This document shows positions 41,001 to 49,581 of a stretch of DNA of 64,000 nucleotides, one piece after another (position 1 is the stretch's first letter; each line of letters begins with the position of its first letter). This DNA is from Alkalilimnicola sp. S0819 (GTDB lineage Bacteria > Pseudomonadota > Gammaproteobacteria > Nitrococcales > WHIW01): contig NZ_WHIW01000006.1 of NCBI RefSeq assembly GCF_009295635.1, positions 62,001 through 126,000 on the forward strand. Direction: 5' to 3'. The position numbers and the translations under genes are program-made. The notes beneath the pieces were generated by a model. The model had not been told where the DNA came from, searched no databases, and saw only the letters and a list, made by a program, of their open reading frames with translations.

Positions 41001-44000
41001 TTGAAAGCGGGACTCTACGAACAAGTCGTCGACGCCGAATTGCGCCGCGCGCTGGAGGAGTTGTCCGCCCAAGCCAGTGAGCGTGATCTCGACCCGGCGG
41101 AAAGCCACCAGATACTCGCGGCGCACCTCACGCGCCTTATCGAGGCCGTCCTCGCCAGACAACCAAGCAAAAGCCGCCTGAATGATCAGCTGGCGCTTTG
41201 CAACCAGCTCATAGCGCTTTTGGCAGATGCCGATCCGGGCTTTGAAGTAGAAAAGTCCCAATTGGCTGAGCCCGTGCGCCAGCTCATGTCAGTCGGAGAA
41301 GAGGCGCCCGGTTTCAAACGCCCGGACATTCCCCTAACCGAATCCGGCCTCCTCACCGGCACCCGGCTGGACCCCAGCCTCCTCTCCCAACTCAAAAAGG
41401 AGATCCTCGCCGCCGATCGCATCGACATCCTCTGCTCCTTCGTAAAATGGAGCGGCATCCAGCTACTGCTCGAAGAGCTGCAGACCTTCTGCCGTCGACC
41501 AGACACCCAACTGCGCGTCATCACCACCAGCTACATGGGCGCCACTGACGCCCCGGCCGTAAAGCTGCTCGCCGAGCTACCCGGCGCCGAAGTGCGGGTC
41601 TCCTACGACGTACAGCGCACACGCCTACACGCCAAGGCCTACCTGTTCGAGCGCGACACCGGCTTTGGCTCGGCCTACATCGGCTCAGCCAACCTCTCGC
41701 GCCCGGCACTCACCGAAGGGCTGGAGTGGACGGTAAAGGTCAGCGAGTACGCCAGCCCCGCCATGTGGCGCAAGGTGGCCGCCACCTTTCAGACCTACTG
41801 GAACGACCCCGAGTTCGAGCACTACGACGAGACCGAACACCAGCGCCTGATCCAGGCGCTGCGCCGCGAGCAAGGCAGCTCACGACCAAACGACACTCAC
41901 TGGCAACCGGCCTTCGATCTGCGGCCCTACCCCTTCCAGGAAGAAATCCTGGACCAACTCGCCGCCGAGCGCGCCGAGCCGGGTCCGCATCGCCAACTGG
42001 TGGTCGCCGCAACGGGCACCGGCAAGACCCTGATTGCCGCCTTCGATTACCGCCGACAGGTGAGCGCCAACGGCGGCCAATACCCGCGGCTGCTGTTCGT
42101 CGCCCATCGACGTGAGATCCTGCAGCAGGCCTTAGCGAGTTTCCGGGCCGTGTTGCGCGACCAGAATTTCGGCGATCTGTTCGACGGGCAGAACGAACCC
42201 GCGCAAGCGGAGCACCTGTTTGCCTCGATTCAGACGCTGCATCGTCGGCGGCCGTGGGAAGCTTGGGCAGCGGATGCCTTCGACTACGTGGTGATCGACG
42301 AAACCCACCGCTCGGCCGCGGAGAGCTATCAGGGCCTGCTCGACACGCTGCGACCGCAGATCCTGCTGGGTCTCACCGCCACACCCGAACGCGGCGATGG
42401 CGAGGATATTCTGCGTTACTTCGACAACCGCACCAGTGCCGAGATTCGTTTACCCGATGCCATCACACGCCGACTTCTGGTGCCCTTCCACTATTTCGGC
42501 GTCAGCGACTCGGAGGACTACAGCCAACTGACCTGGGAGCGAGGCGGCTACCGCACCAAAGAGCTCGATAACCTGCTCACCGGCAATGAAGTGCGCGCCG
42601 CACTGGTCATCAAACAGGTGCACCAGCGGCTGATGAACCCGCACCAGGCCCGAGGCTTGGGCTTTTGCGTCAGTGTCGCTCATGCCCGTTTCATGGCCCG
42701 TTGCTTCAACAAGGCCGGGCTTCCGTCCATGGCACTATCCGCAGACTCGCCCGCCGAGGAACGCAATGGCGCGCGACAACGTCTCCAGCGCCGCGAGATC
42801 AACTTCATTTTCACCGTCGACCTCTACAACGAGGGCGTGGATATCCCCGAGGTCGACGCCGTTCTGTTCCTGCGCCCCACCGAGAGCCTGACCGTATTCC
42901 TTCAACAGCTCGGTCGCGGCCTGCGCCTAACCGAGGATAAGGACTACCTGACCGTGCTGGACTTCGTCGGCCAAGTGCACCGAAACTTCCGTTTTGACCG
43001 GCGCTTCCGGGCGCTGCTCAGCAACCCGCAGCAGAGTGTGGAGAAGGAAATCGAAGCGGGCTTTCCCCACCTGCCCGCGGGTTGCAGCATCGAGTTGGAG
43101 CGTGTCGCTAAAGAGCGCGTGCTGGCGAACGTTCGCCAATCGGTGCTGCGCAACCGTAGCCACTTGGTGCAGGACATCGCCCGGTTCCGCGCGGACACTG
43201 GTCGGTCGCCGTCCTTGCCGGAATTCCTTCGGGTACAGGGGTTGGAGGCGGACGACGTCTACCGGCGGGACTCCTGGGCACGCTTGTGCGTCCACGCTGG
43301 GGTGAGAGAAGACTTCACCGCACCCGACGAGAAAGCTTTAACCAAAGGGCTGCGGCGCATCCTGCATGTGGACGACCGTTTACGGCTGGATGCTTGGCAG
43401 CAGTGGCTGACCACCGGCGACGATTCAGAACATGCCGCGTTGGTTTTCGGCCTGTGCACCGCACTCACCGGCAACACGCTGAAAGCGGAAACGTCAGCGG
43501 AGGTACGGGAATGGCTACAGCACAACCCGGCGCTCGAAAGCGAACTGAAGGAGCTGCTTTCCTGGCGGGTAGCCATTCCAGAGAACCGGCGTGTCCGGCA
43601 GCCGGAGCGGACGCAGGATCTGCCGCTCGTCCTCCATGCCAGCTACACCCGCGACGAGGTACTAGCCGCGGTTGGCGAATCGACCTGGGAGCGGCGTGCC
43701 GAGCTCCGCGAAGGCGTGCGTTATTGCCCGCACTTAAACGCAGACCTGCTGTTCGTCACCCTCAACAAAAGTGAACGCGACTACTCACCGAGTACCCTCT
43801 ACGAGGACTACGCCATCAGCAACCGGCTGTTCCACTGGCAATCGCAGAGCACAACCAGCGACACGTCACCTACCGGGCGGCGCTACATCGAGAATGCCGA
43901 CGGCCACCGGATTTTACTGTTCGTACGGGAAGACAAGAAGCGCAATGGGCTTGCGCAGCCTTATACCTACGCCGGACCGGTGCGCTATGCCCGGCACGAA

Positions 44001-44087
44001 GGAAGTCGGCCGATGAGCATCGTTTGGGAGCTTGAGGAGCTACTGCCAGCGAAGTTGCTTCGGAAGTGGCTCCGGCTGGTGGCTTGA
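41001..44087 (+). CDS. PLD nuclease-SF2 helicase-DUF3427 protein
   Basis: This 1028-residue multidomain protein starts at TTG 41001. Residues about 115-270 form a phospholipase-D-like nuclease domain (His210-x-Lys212 in TRLHAKAYLF, and GSANLS 228-233). Residues about 305-650 form an SF2 helicase: Walker A ATGTGKT (337-343), DETH box (433-436), TATP (459-462), EGVDIPEV and motif VI QLGRGLR (636-642). The C-terminal part (about 690-1028) matches DUF3427, ending LHASYTRDEVLAAVG and the IVWELEELLP segment. Such fusions are found in defence islands. It probably translocates on and cleaves DNA. Only one HxK motif is clear, so the PLD part may act as a dimer. Confidence 0.85.
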   Translation: MKAGLYEQVVDAELRRALEELSAQASERDLDPAESHQILAAHLTRLIEAVLARQPSKSRLNDQLALCNQLIALLADADPGFEVEKSQLAEPVRQLMSVGEEAPGFKRPDIPLTESGLLTGTRLDPSLLSQLKKEILAADRIDILCSFVKWSGIQLLLEELQTFCRRPDTQLRVITTSYMGATDAPAVKLLAELPGAEVRVSYDVQRTRLHAKAYLFERDTGFGSAYIGSANLSRPALTEGLEWTVKVSEYASPAMWRKVAATFQTYWNDPEFEHYDETEHQRLIQALRREQGSSRPNDTHWQPAFDLRPYPFQEEILDQLAAERAEPGPHRQLVVAATGTGKTLIAAFDYRRQVSANGGQYPRLLFVAHRREILQQALASFRAVLRDQNFGDLFDGQNEPAQAEHLFASIQTLHRRRPWEAWAADAFDYVVIDETHRSAAESYQGLLDTLRPQILLGLTATPERGDGEDILRYFDNRTSAEIRLPDAITRRLLVPFHYFGVSDSEDYSQLTWERGGYRTKELDNLLTGNEVRAALVIKQVHQRLMNPHQARGLGFCVSVAHARFMARCFNKAGLPSMALSADSPAEERNGARQRLQRREINFIFTVDLYNEGVDIPEVDAVLFLRPTESLTVFLQQLGRGLRLTEDKDYLTVLDFVGQVHRNFRFDRRFRALLSNPQQSVEKEIEAGFPHLPAGCSIELERVAKERVLANVRQSVLRNRSHLVQDIARFRADTGRSPSLPEFLRVQGLEADDVYRRDSWARLCVHAGVREDFTAPDEKALTKGLRRILHVDDRLRLDAWQQWLTTGDDSEHAALVFGLCTALTGNTLKAETSAEVREWLQHNPALESELKELLSWRVAIPENRRVRQPERTQDLPLVLHASYTRDEVLAAVGESTWERRAELREGVRYCPHLNADLLFVTLNKSERDYSPSTLYEDYAISNRLFHWQSQSTTSDTSPTGRRYIENADGHRILLFVREDKKRNGLAQPYTYAGPVRYARHEGSRPMSIVWELEELLPAKLLRKWLRLVA

Positions 44088-44128
44088 GGAGACACTGATC
44101 GCTCGCTTTGGCCAAGTGCGCATGAAAG

Positions 44129-44173
44129 TTGACGCACTGCTCATCTTCTTCTAATTTCTGTGGCCAGTATAAA
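44129..44173 (+). promoter_or_regulatory. possible promoters of the lipoprotein pair
   Basis: TTGACG (44129-44134) with TCTAAT (44150-44155, spacing 15) and TTCTTC (44146-44151) with TATAAA (44168-44173, spacing 16) both resemble sigma-70 promoters. The sequence is AT-rich relative to its surroundings. Confidence 0.4.
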
Positions 44174-44195
44174 AACAAGACAAAGGAGTGTCTTG

Positions 44196-44588
44196 ATGAA
44201 CCCCGCCCGTGCTGTCTCTCTGACCGGCGATGCCATTGCAGCCTACAACTCGATGAAGGCTGCCAGCGCTGACCCGGAATCCCTCGCCAAGGAAATCGCC
44301 AAGTGGTCGCCTGACATAGTGCTCCGCGTCATCGCTCACGATGCCGGGCGGGCCCTGCCCTTGGGAAACTATTTTCTCGGTGCCGGATTTAATGTGCTGG
44401 ACCCCAATGTGTGGAAAGGCATCGCGCTGATGAAGCTGCGAATCGAGATCGACAAACTGTATGAAACGGCGGCAGTAGATTTTGATGAAATGACTACTCT
44501 TCGCGTTGATTTGGGGCGCAACCCGGCCCGAGCACACCAAATGATCATCGTCTACAAGTTGCGGCAGCGGGGACGGACAGGGAAATGA
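44196..44588 (+). CDS. 130-residue protein of unknown function
   Basis: The protein starts at ATG 44196 with AAGGAG upstream. It has a mostly helical N-terminus (MNPARAVSLTGDAIAAYNSM) and a middle segment with weak hydrophobicity (LPLGNYFLGAGFNVLDPNVW). The last 35 residues are charged. It has no signal peptide and no family I recognise. Its stop overlaps the start of an ankyrin lipoprotein gene (ATGA), so the two products are made together. An effector-immunity or enzyme-chaperone pair is possible; ankyrin proteins often serve as the binding partner. Confidence 0.6.
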   Translation: MNPARAVSLTGDAIAAYNSMKAASADPESLAKEIAKWSPDIVLRVIAHDAGRALPLGNYFLGAGFNVLDPNVWKGIALMKLRIEIDKLYETAAVDFDEMTTLRVDLGRNPARAHQMIIVYKLRQRGRTGK

Positions 44589-45142
44589 ACGCGCTACCAA
44601 GAAAGATACTGCTGACCGCGACCGTGGCGTTATTCGCGTTGGGCTGCGCATCCGCCCCCGAGAAGGCGGCGCTTCGCGAGGCCTTGTTCGAGGAAGACTA
44701 TGCGCGCTTCGAGCCGCTGTATCTCGCGGCGGCGAACAAGAACGAATTGCGCCGGGAAGATGGCGGACGCATCCCCTATCTCGTTCTCAGTCTGCTGGCC
44801 TCCGACCCCCGCTTCTTTGAGCTGATCGTACAGCACGCCGACCCGGATTTTCCCGGCACGGATGACACCACGGCGCTGTTCGATGCCGTGGCGTATTGCG
44901 ACCAGGCGCGAGTGGGCGTCCTGCTCGCGAAGGGTGCCGATGTGAACTATCGCTCGTCGGTTTCCGGCCTCACACCGCTGCACATGGTCGCCGTTACCGA
45001 CTGCCTGACCCTGGCCGAGCGGTTACTGGCCGCCGGCGCGGACAGGAACGCCGAAACACGCGACGGCGATCGCCCCGTGGATTTCGCCATACGCATGGGC
45101 CAGGAGGCGATGGCGAGCAGATTAAGCTCCCCCGCCAAGTAG
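44585..45142 (+). CDS. ankyrin-repeat lipoprotein
   Basis: The 185-residue protein has a lipoprotein signal (ATVALFALGCAS, lipid-modified Cys21) and about four ankyrin repeats in residues 60-180, clearest at DDTTALFDAVAYCDQARVGV and GLTPLHMVAVTDCLTLAERL followed by LLAAGADRNAETRDGDRP. It should sit in the periplasmic face of a membrane and bind a protein partner. It is coupled to the 130-residue gene by an ATGA overlap and convergent with polA across 60 bp. Confidence 0.78.
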   Translation: MNALPRKILLTATVALFALGCASAPEKAALREALFEEDYARFEPLYLAAANKNELRREDGGRIPYLVLSLLASDPRFFELIVQHADPDFPGTDDTTALFDAVAYCDQARVGVLLAKGADVNYRSSVSGLTPLHMVAVTDCLTLAERLLAAGADRNAETRDGDRPVDFAIRMGQEAMASRLSSPAK

Positions 45143-45202
45143 ACCGCTCCAAACTGGAGCCCACGGCGCAGCGGATGAAGTGTTCGAGCAGGGTACGCTC
45201 GC

Positions 45203-47908
45203 CTAATGCGCCTCCTCCCAATTCTCCCCCACCCCCACGTCGACGACCAACGGCACCTTCAACTCCGCCGCTCCCGCCATAAACTCCTTCACCTTCCCGG
45301 TGATGACTTCGACCTTCCCCTCGGGGACTTCCAGTACAAGTTCATCATGCACCTGCATCACCATCCGCACATCCGCATGCTCCGCCTCCAGCCAATCATG
45401 CAGCCGAATCATCGCCCGCTTGATGATGTCCGCCGCCGTCCCCTGCATGGGCGCGTTGATCGCGGTGCGCTCTGCATACTGTCGCCGCTGGCCATTGCGT
45501 GAATTGATCTCCGGCAGATACAGCCGCCGCCCGAACACCGTCTCCACGTACTCATCTTCATGGGCCTGCTTGCGCGTGCGATCCATGAACTCCCGCACCC
45601 CGGGGTAGCGCTCGAAGTAGCGGTCGATGTACTGCTGCGCGGTGCCCCGCTCCACCCCCAACTGCTTCGCCAACCCAAAGGCACTCATCCCGTAGATCAG
45701 CCCGAAGTTGATCGCCTTGGCATGCCGACGCTCGTTGTCGCTCACCTCCTCCGGCTTCTTGCCGAAGACCTCCCCCGCGGTGGCCCGATGGATGTCCTGG
45801 TCTTCCTGAAAGGCCGCCAGCAGCCCTGGGTCCTCGGACAGATGCGCCATGATCCGCAGCTCCACTTGCGAATAGTCCGCGGCCAGCAGTTTGCAGCCCT
45901 CCGCCGGTATGAAGGCCTTGCGGATGCGCCGGCCTTCCGGGGTGCGCACGGGGATGTTCTGCAGATTGGGCTCGGTGGAGCTCAAGCGCCCGGTGGCGGC
46001 CACGGCCTGCTGGTAGCTGGTGTGCACCCGCCCCTGCTCGTCGCGCAGCTGCGGCAGCTTGTCGGTGTAGGTGGATTTGAGCTTGCTCATGGCCCGGTGC
46101 TCCAGGATCAGCCGGGGCAGCGGGTAGGTTTCGGCCAGCTCCGCGAGCACGTTCTCGGCGGTGCTGGGCTGGCCCTTGGGGGTCTTGGCGACCACGGGCA
46201 GACCCTGTTTCTCGAACAGGATCTCCTGGATCTGCTTGGGTGAGGCAAGGTTGAAGGGGCCGCCGGCCTCTTCATGGGCCTGCTTCTCGATCTCGGCCAT
46301 CTTCTCGGCCAGCTCCTTGCTCTGCACCTGCAGCAGCTTGCCGTCGATGCGCACGCCGTTGCGCTCCATGCGCGAGAGCACGGCGATCAGCGGTATTTCG
46401 ATCTCGTCATAGACCCGCTGCAGGGGGGCGATGGCCTCCAGGCGCGGGTGCAGGGTGCGGTGCAGGCGCAGGGTGATGTCGGCGTCCTCGGCGGCGTACG
46501 GCCCGGCCTCGTCCAGCCCCACCTGGTCGAAGCTCACCTGCTTGGCGCCCTTGCCGGCGATGTCTTCGAACTTGGTGGTCTTGGCGCCCAGGTATTTGAG
46601 CGCCAGCGAATCCATGTCGTGGCGGGTAGCGGTGGAATCCAGCACATAGGATTCGAGCATGGTGTCGTGGCGCACGCCGCGAAGTGCGATGCCGTGGCGG
46701 GCGAGCACGCTCATGTCGTATTTGAGGTTCTGCCCGACTTTCCCGCGCTTGGGGTCTTCCAGGATGGGCTTGAGCTTGCCCAGCACGTAATCCTGCGCGA
46801 GCTGATCCGGCGCGCCCATGTAACGGTGCCCGAAGGGCACGTAGGCGGCCTCGCCCGGCTCGATGGCAAAGGACACACCCACCAGGTTGGCCTGCATGTA
46901 GTCCAGGCTGTCGGTCTCGGTGTCGAAGGCGAAGAGCTCGGCCTCAGCCAGGCGCGCCACCCAGGCCTCGAACGCGTCCTCGGTGGTGATGGTGCTGTAG
47001 TCCGTCTCGCCCACCTCGTCGATGGCGGGCTCGGGCTCGCCGGCCTCGTCCTGCTGCTCTTTCAACTGGCGCAGCCAGGTGAGGAATTCGCAGCGCTGGT
47101 AGAGCTCGGCCAGGCGCGCATTGTCCCGCTCTTTCAGGGTGAGATCGGCGTGGGTCAGCTCCAGCTCGCAGTCGAGCTGGATGGTGGCGAGCTTGCGGGA
47201 GAGTGCGAGCTGCTCCAGGTTCTCGCGCAGGCTCTCGCCCACCTTGCCCTTGATGGCCTCGGCCTGCTCGATGATCGCATCCAGGCTGCCGTATTCGTTG
47301 AGCCACTTGGCGGCCGTTTTGGGGCCGACCTTGGGGACGCCCGGGATGTTGTCGGAGCTGTCGCCGACCAGTGCCAGGTAGTCAATGATGCACTCGGGGC
47401 CCACACCGAATTTCTCGCGCACGCCGGGGATGTCGAGCTTGGTGTTGCTCATGGTGTTGAGCAGGGTGATGCGCTCGTCCACCAGCTGGGCCATGTCCTT
47501 GTCGCCGGTGGAGATCACCACGTCCATGCCCGCATCCCGCGCCTGGCAGGCGAGCGTGCCGATGACATCGTCGGCCTCCACGCCGGGGACCACCAGCAGG
47601 GGCATGCCGAGCGCGGCCACCAGTTCTTTCAGCGGCTCGATCTGGGCGCGCAGGTCGTCGGGCATGGGCGGGCGGTGGGCCTTGTACTGGTCGAACAGCT
47701 CATCGCGGAAGGTCTTGCCCGGGGCGTCGAAGACCACGCCGATGTGGCTGGGCCGGTACTCGGCGAGCAGCTTGCGCAGCATGTTGAGCACGCCGTAGAT
47801 CGCCCCGGTGGGCTCGTTGCGGGAGTTGGACAGGGGCGGCATGGCGTGGAAGGCGCGGTAGAGATACGAGCTGCCGTCGACCAGGATCAGGGGGGCTTTG
47901 TTCGTCAT
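45203..47908 (-). CDS. polA: DNA polymerase I
   Basis: The 901-residue enzyme joins replication and repair: an N-terminal 5'-3' flap exonuclease (residues about 1-290, with VVPGVEADD and ISTGDKDMAQL) and a 3'-5' proofreading domain (about 310-500, with AFDTETDSLDY and AAEDADITLRL). The family-A polymerase follows, with motif A DYSQVELRIMAHL, motif B RRHAKAINFGLIYG and motif C VMQVHDELVLEV. The proofreading carboxylates appear intact. ATG 47908 begins homology; the frame to 47971 is not used. Confidence 0.97.
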   Translation of the reverse strand: MTNKAPLILVDGSSYLYRAFHAMPPLSNSRNEPTGAIYGVLNMLRKLLAEYRPSHIGVVFDAPGKTFRDELFDQYKAHRPPMPDDLRAQIEPLKELVAALGMPLLVVPGVEADDVIGTLACQARDAGMDVVISTGDKDMAQLVDERITLLNTMSNTKLDIPGVREKFGVGPECIIDYLALVGDSSDNIPGVPKVGPKTAAKWLNEYGSLDAIIEQAEAIKGKVGESLRENLEQLALSRKLATIQLDCELELTHADLTLKERDNARLAELYQRCEFLTWLRQLKEQQDEAGEPEPAIDEVGETDYSTITTEDAFEAWVARLAEAELFAFDTETDSLDYMQANLVGVSFAIEPGEAAYVPFGHRYMGAPDQLAQDYVLGKLKPILEDPKRGKVGQNLKYDMSVLARHGIALRGVRHDTMLESYVLDSTATRHDMDSLALKYLGAKTTKFEDIAGKGAKQVSFDQVGLDEAGPYAAEDADITLRLHRTLHPRLEAIAPLQRVYDEIEIPLIAVLSRMERNGVRIDGKLLQVQSKELAEKMAEIEKQAHEEAGGPFNLASPKQIQEILFEKQGLPVVAKTPKGQPSTAENVLAELAETYPLPRLILEHRAMSKLKSTYTDKLPQLRDEQGRVHTSYQQAVAATGRLSSTEPNLQNIPVRTPEGRRIRKAFIPAEGCKLLAADYSQVELRIMAHLSEDPGLLAAFQEDQDIHRATAGEVFGKKPEEVSDNERRHAKAINFGLIYGMSAFGLAKQLGVERGTAQQYIDRYFERYPGVREFMDRTRKQAHEDEYVETVFGRRLYLPEINSRNGQRRQYAERTAINAPMQGTAADIIKRAMIRLHDWLEAEHADVRMVMQVHDELVLEVPEGKVEVITGKVKEFMAGAAELKVPLVVDVGVGENWEEAH

Positions 47909-47962
47909 GGGTGGCGTGTCTGCGCTGTGTCGGTGTGCGAAGCGCTCATTCTGCCATGCCGA

Positions 47963-48001
47963 CCGCCCCACCTGTAGGAGCCGCTCTTATAGGTGGGGCG
48001 G
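47963..48001. repeat. hairpin with REP-like TGTAGGAGC motif
   Basis: CCGCCCCACCT (47963-47973) and AGGTGGGGCGG (47991-48001) form a perfect 11-bp stem. The loop holds GTAGGAGCCGCT, which with the last stem base makes TGTAGGAGCCGCT, like the REP elements of many gammaproteobacteria. A second copy lies at 49459-49471. It may end the upstream minus-strand gene pair. Confidence 0.6.
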
Positions 48002-48008
48002 GGAGGAA

Positions 48009-48440
48009 TCAACGCCGCAGCGGGAATGTCTCCCGCACGAACCGGAAGTAATCGAGCATATCCCGGTAGCGCCGCGAGCTGAGCGCCCAGAGCGCCAGCA
48101 CAGGCGCGCCTATTGCGTGTAGTTTCAACGACCGCGGACCCTCCAATCCCAGTGAGGGCAAGGCCAGCACCAGACAGCACGCAGCGAAAACCATCATGGC
48201 CTGACGGGCGCACTCATAGCCACGACACACGGCGACCGCCACCAGCGAGAGGACCACGGAGCCACCCAGGCAGGTGAATACCAGCGGCGCGGCCGTCTGC
48301 TGGTAAGAGGCACCGGGAAAATAGACGAAAGCTACGGTGAACGAGGCACCAACCAGGGCAAGCAGCACCGAGAAAAAGGCAAAAATGAAGATGGGAAAGT
48401 AGCGCAGCATCCAGCGGCGCCAAAACTGCAAGGGGGTCAT
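48009..48440 (-). CDS. four-span membrane protein, possible immunity protein
   Basis: The 143-residue protein has four hydrophobic segments (FPIFIFAFFSVLLALVGASF; LVFTCLGGSVVLSLVAVAVC; MMVFAACCLVLALPSLG; LHAIGAPVLALWAL). Its ATG overlaps the stop of the upstream gene (ATGA). Small membrane proteins coupled to a larger protein with hydrophobic segments recall immunity proteins of pore-forming or membrane-targeting effectors. No family is recognised. Confidence 0.6.
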   Translation of the reverse strand: MTPLQFWRRWMLRYFPIFIFAFFSVLLALVGASFTVAFVYFPGASYQQTAAPLVFTCLGGSVVLSLVAVAVCRGYECARQAMMVFAACCLVLALPSLGLEGPRSLKLHAIGAPVLALWALSSRRYRDMLDYFRFVRETFPLRR

Positions 48441-49357
48441 CGAGCAGCCCCCTCATAGAGACCCACAGCAATGCCGTTTATTAAGCCTGAATGCGCGCTC
48501 CCACTGAAACCGAGCGACGCTCCCAACACATCCCGTAGTTGATGCCACGTCGCCTTACGGATCTCGGTATTGGTGTATCGCTTGGGCAAAATGCCCGCAC
48601 TGCGCATGTCCTTCAGAACTTTCTCTGAAACCCTGGGGTTCTTCAGGCTCTGCAGTTCTCGTGTCAAACGGGCTCGTTCTTGCCGGTTCAGGCCTCGTAG
48701 TATCTCGGGGATGTTTTTGCCGGTCGTACGGCGCAATGTCAAAACAGCACGGATGGTCGACGAAGCAGTCGACGCCACCCCCGCCAAAGAAACGATGTCC
48801 AACGCGGCTGACGTGGTGACATACCAAGACTGACTGTCTAGGTATCGGAGATACGGCAGCTCCTGATACTCCATTGTAGTGCGGACAACTCCGTTCACGC
48901 ATTGAGCTGTGGTGGCGACTGCCGCGCCTACCGTAAGAACTATTGCAGCAGTACTCGCGCCACCGGTCAGTGGGATTACCGTTGCAGCACCTACCACCCC
49001 GATCCAGCCAAGTATGGCACCGGCGCAACTGACCCCGGCGGCGACCGCCTCGCCAACCAGGCGGGAATCACTCTGGTCCACTTGGAGTTGTCGCGCGAAG
49101 TTCTCTAGGCTGCGCTGCTCCGGCACCGCCCGCAAAACTATCTTGATCGGGGCGGACCGACACAAGGGGCGGAAAGGCCGAAGTTCAATGGCGTTCAGCC
49201 GCTCATCGAGGTAGACGACACCGGCGCCCACCAAGGCGGGATCGGCATCGATCGCGGCGTACACACGCGCCACATCAAAACGTGCCAGCGCGGCATCACG
49301 CAAGATGGCATCTTTGGGCCGAAGGGAAGGGATAAGATCGTGTGCGGTCGCACTCAT
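48437..49357 (-). CDS. putative membrane-active effector-like protein
   Basis: The 306-residue protein has a polar N-terminus (SLRPKDAILRDAALARFDVA), a glycine- and alanine-rich hydrophobic middle (about residues 105-165, with GAILGWIGVVGAATVIPLTG and STAAIVLTVGAAVATTAQCV) and a basic helical end (RGLNRQERARLTRELQSL, then a final HSGLINGIAVGLYEG). ATG 49357 has AGGAG six bases upstream; the ATG at 49363 abuts it and is rejected. I recall similar proteins being annotated as NAD synthetase by error, and no catalytic motif for that is present. The hydrophobic core with a coupled membrane-protein gene suggests a toxin-like effector; this is inference. Confidence 0.6.
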   Translation of the reverse strand: MSATAHDLIPSLRPKDAILRDAALARFDVARVYAAIDADPALVGAGVVYLDERLNAIELRPFRPLCRSAPIKIVLRAVPEQRSLENFARQLQVDQSDSRLVGEAVAAGVSCAGAILGWIGVVGAATVIPLTGGASTAAIVLTVGAAVATTAQCVNGVVRTTMEYQELPYLRYLDSQSWYVTTSAALDIVSLAGVASTASSTIRAVLTLRRTTGKNIPEILRGLNRQERARLTRELQSLKNPRVSEKVLKDMRSAGILPKRYTNTEIRKATWHQLRDVLGASLGFSGSAHSGLINGIAVGLYEGAAR

Positions 49358-49458
49358 GGGCATCTCCTTATGCCGTTGTTATTCCTTTAACGATGTGCCG
49401 GCCCAGTTTACGTAGCGCCGGTGGGCGCCACAAGCCAGCGGCGAGGGGCCTGCCCCCC

Positions 49459-49471
49459 TGTAGGAGCGGCT
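49459..49471. repeat. REP-like TGTAGGAGCGGCT motif
   Basis: Second copy of the motif seen at 47973-47985. Together the two copies bracket the putative effector/immunity pair. No stable hairpin is formed at this copy. Confidence 0.5.
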
Positions 49472-49500
49472 CATGGTCACACTTCCGTGCGCCACGCCCG

Positions 49501-49529
49501 TTCCCCCGCTGTACCCTCCCCGTTACAAT
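49501..49529 (+). promoter_or_regulatory. possible promoter of the KAS III operon
   Basis: TACAAT (49524-49529) matches the -10 consensus at 5/6, with TTCCCC (49501-49506) at 17-base spacing as a poor -35. It predicts a 47-base leader containing the hairpin at 49553-49568. Confidence 0.4.
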
Positions 49530-49552
49530 GGGCTCATTATCTGTGGGGGATT

Positions 49553-49568
49553 AGCCACTTCGGTGGCT
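49553..49568 (+). promoter_or_regulatory. UUCG-loop hairpin just before the operon's first gene
   Basis: AGCCAC-TTCG-GTGGCT forms a six-base stem closed by C-UUCG-G, an exceptionally stable tetraloop, ending 13 bases before ATG 49582. The space between has no Shine-Dalgarno sequence, so the hairpin may shape initiation. Function is inference. Confidence 0.5.
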
Positions 49569-49581
49569 GGCAACACCAAAC

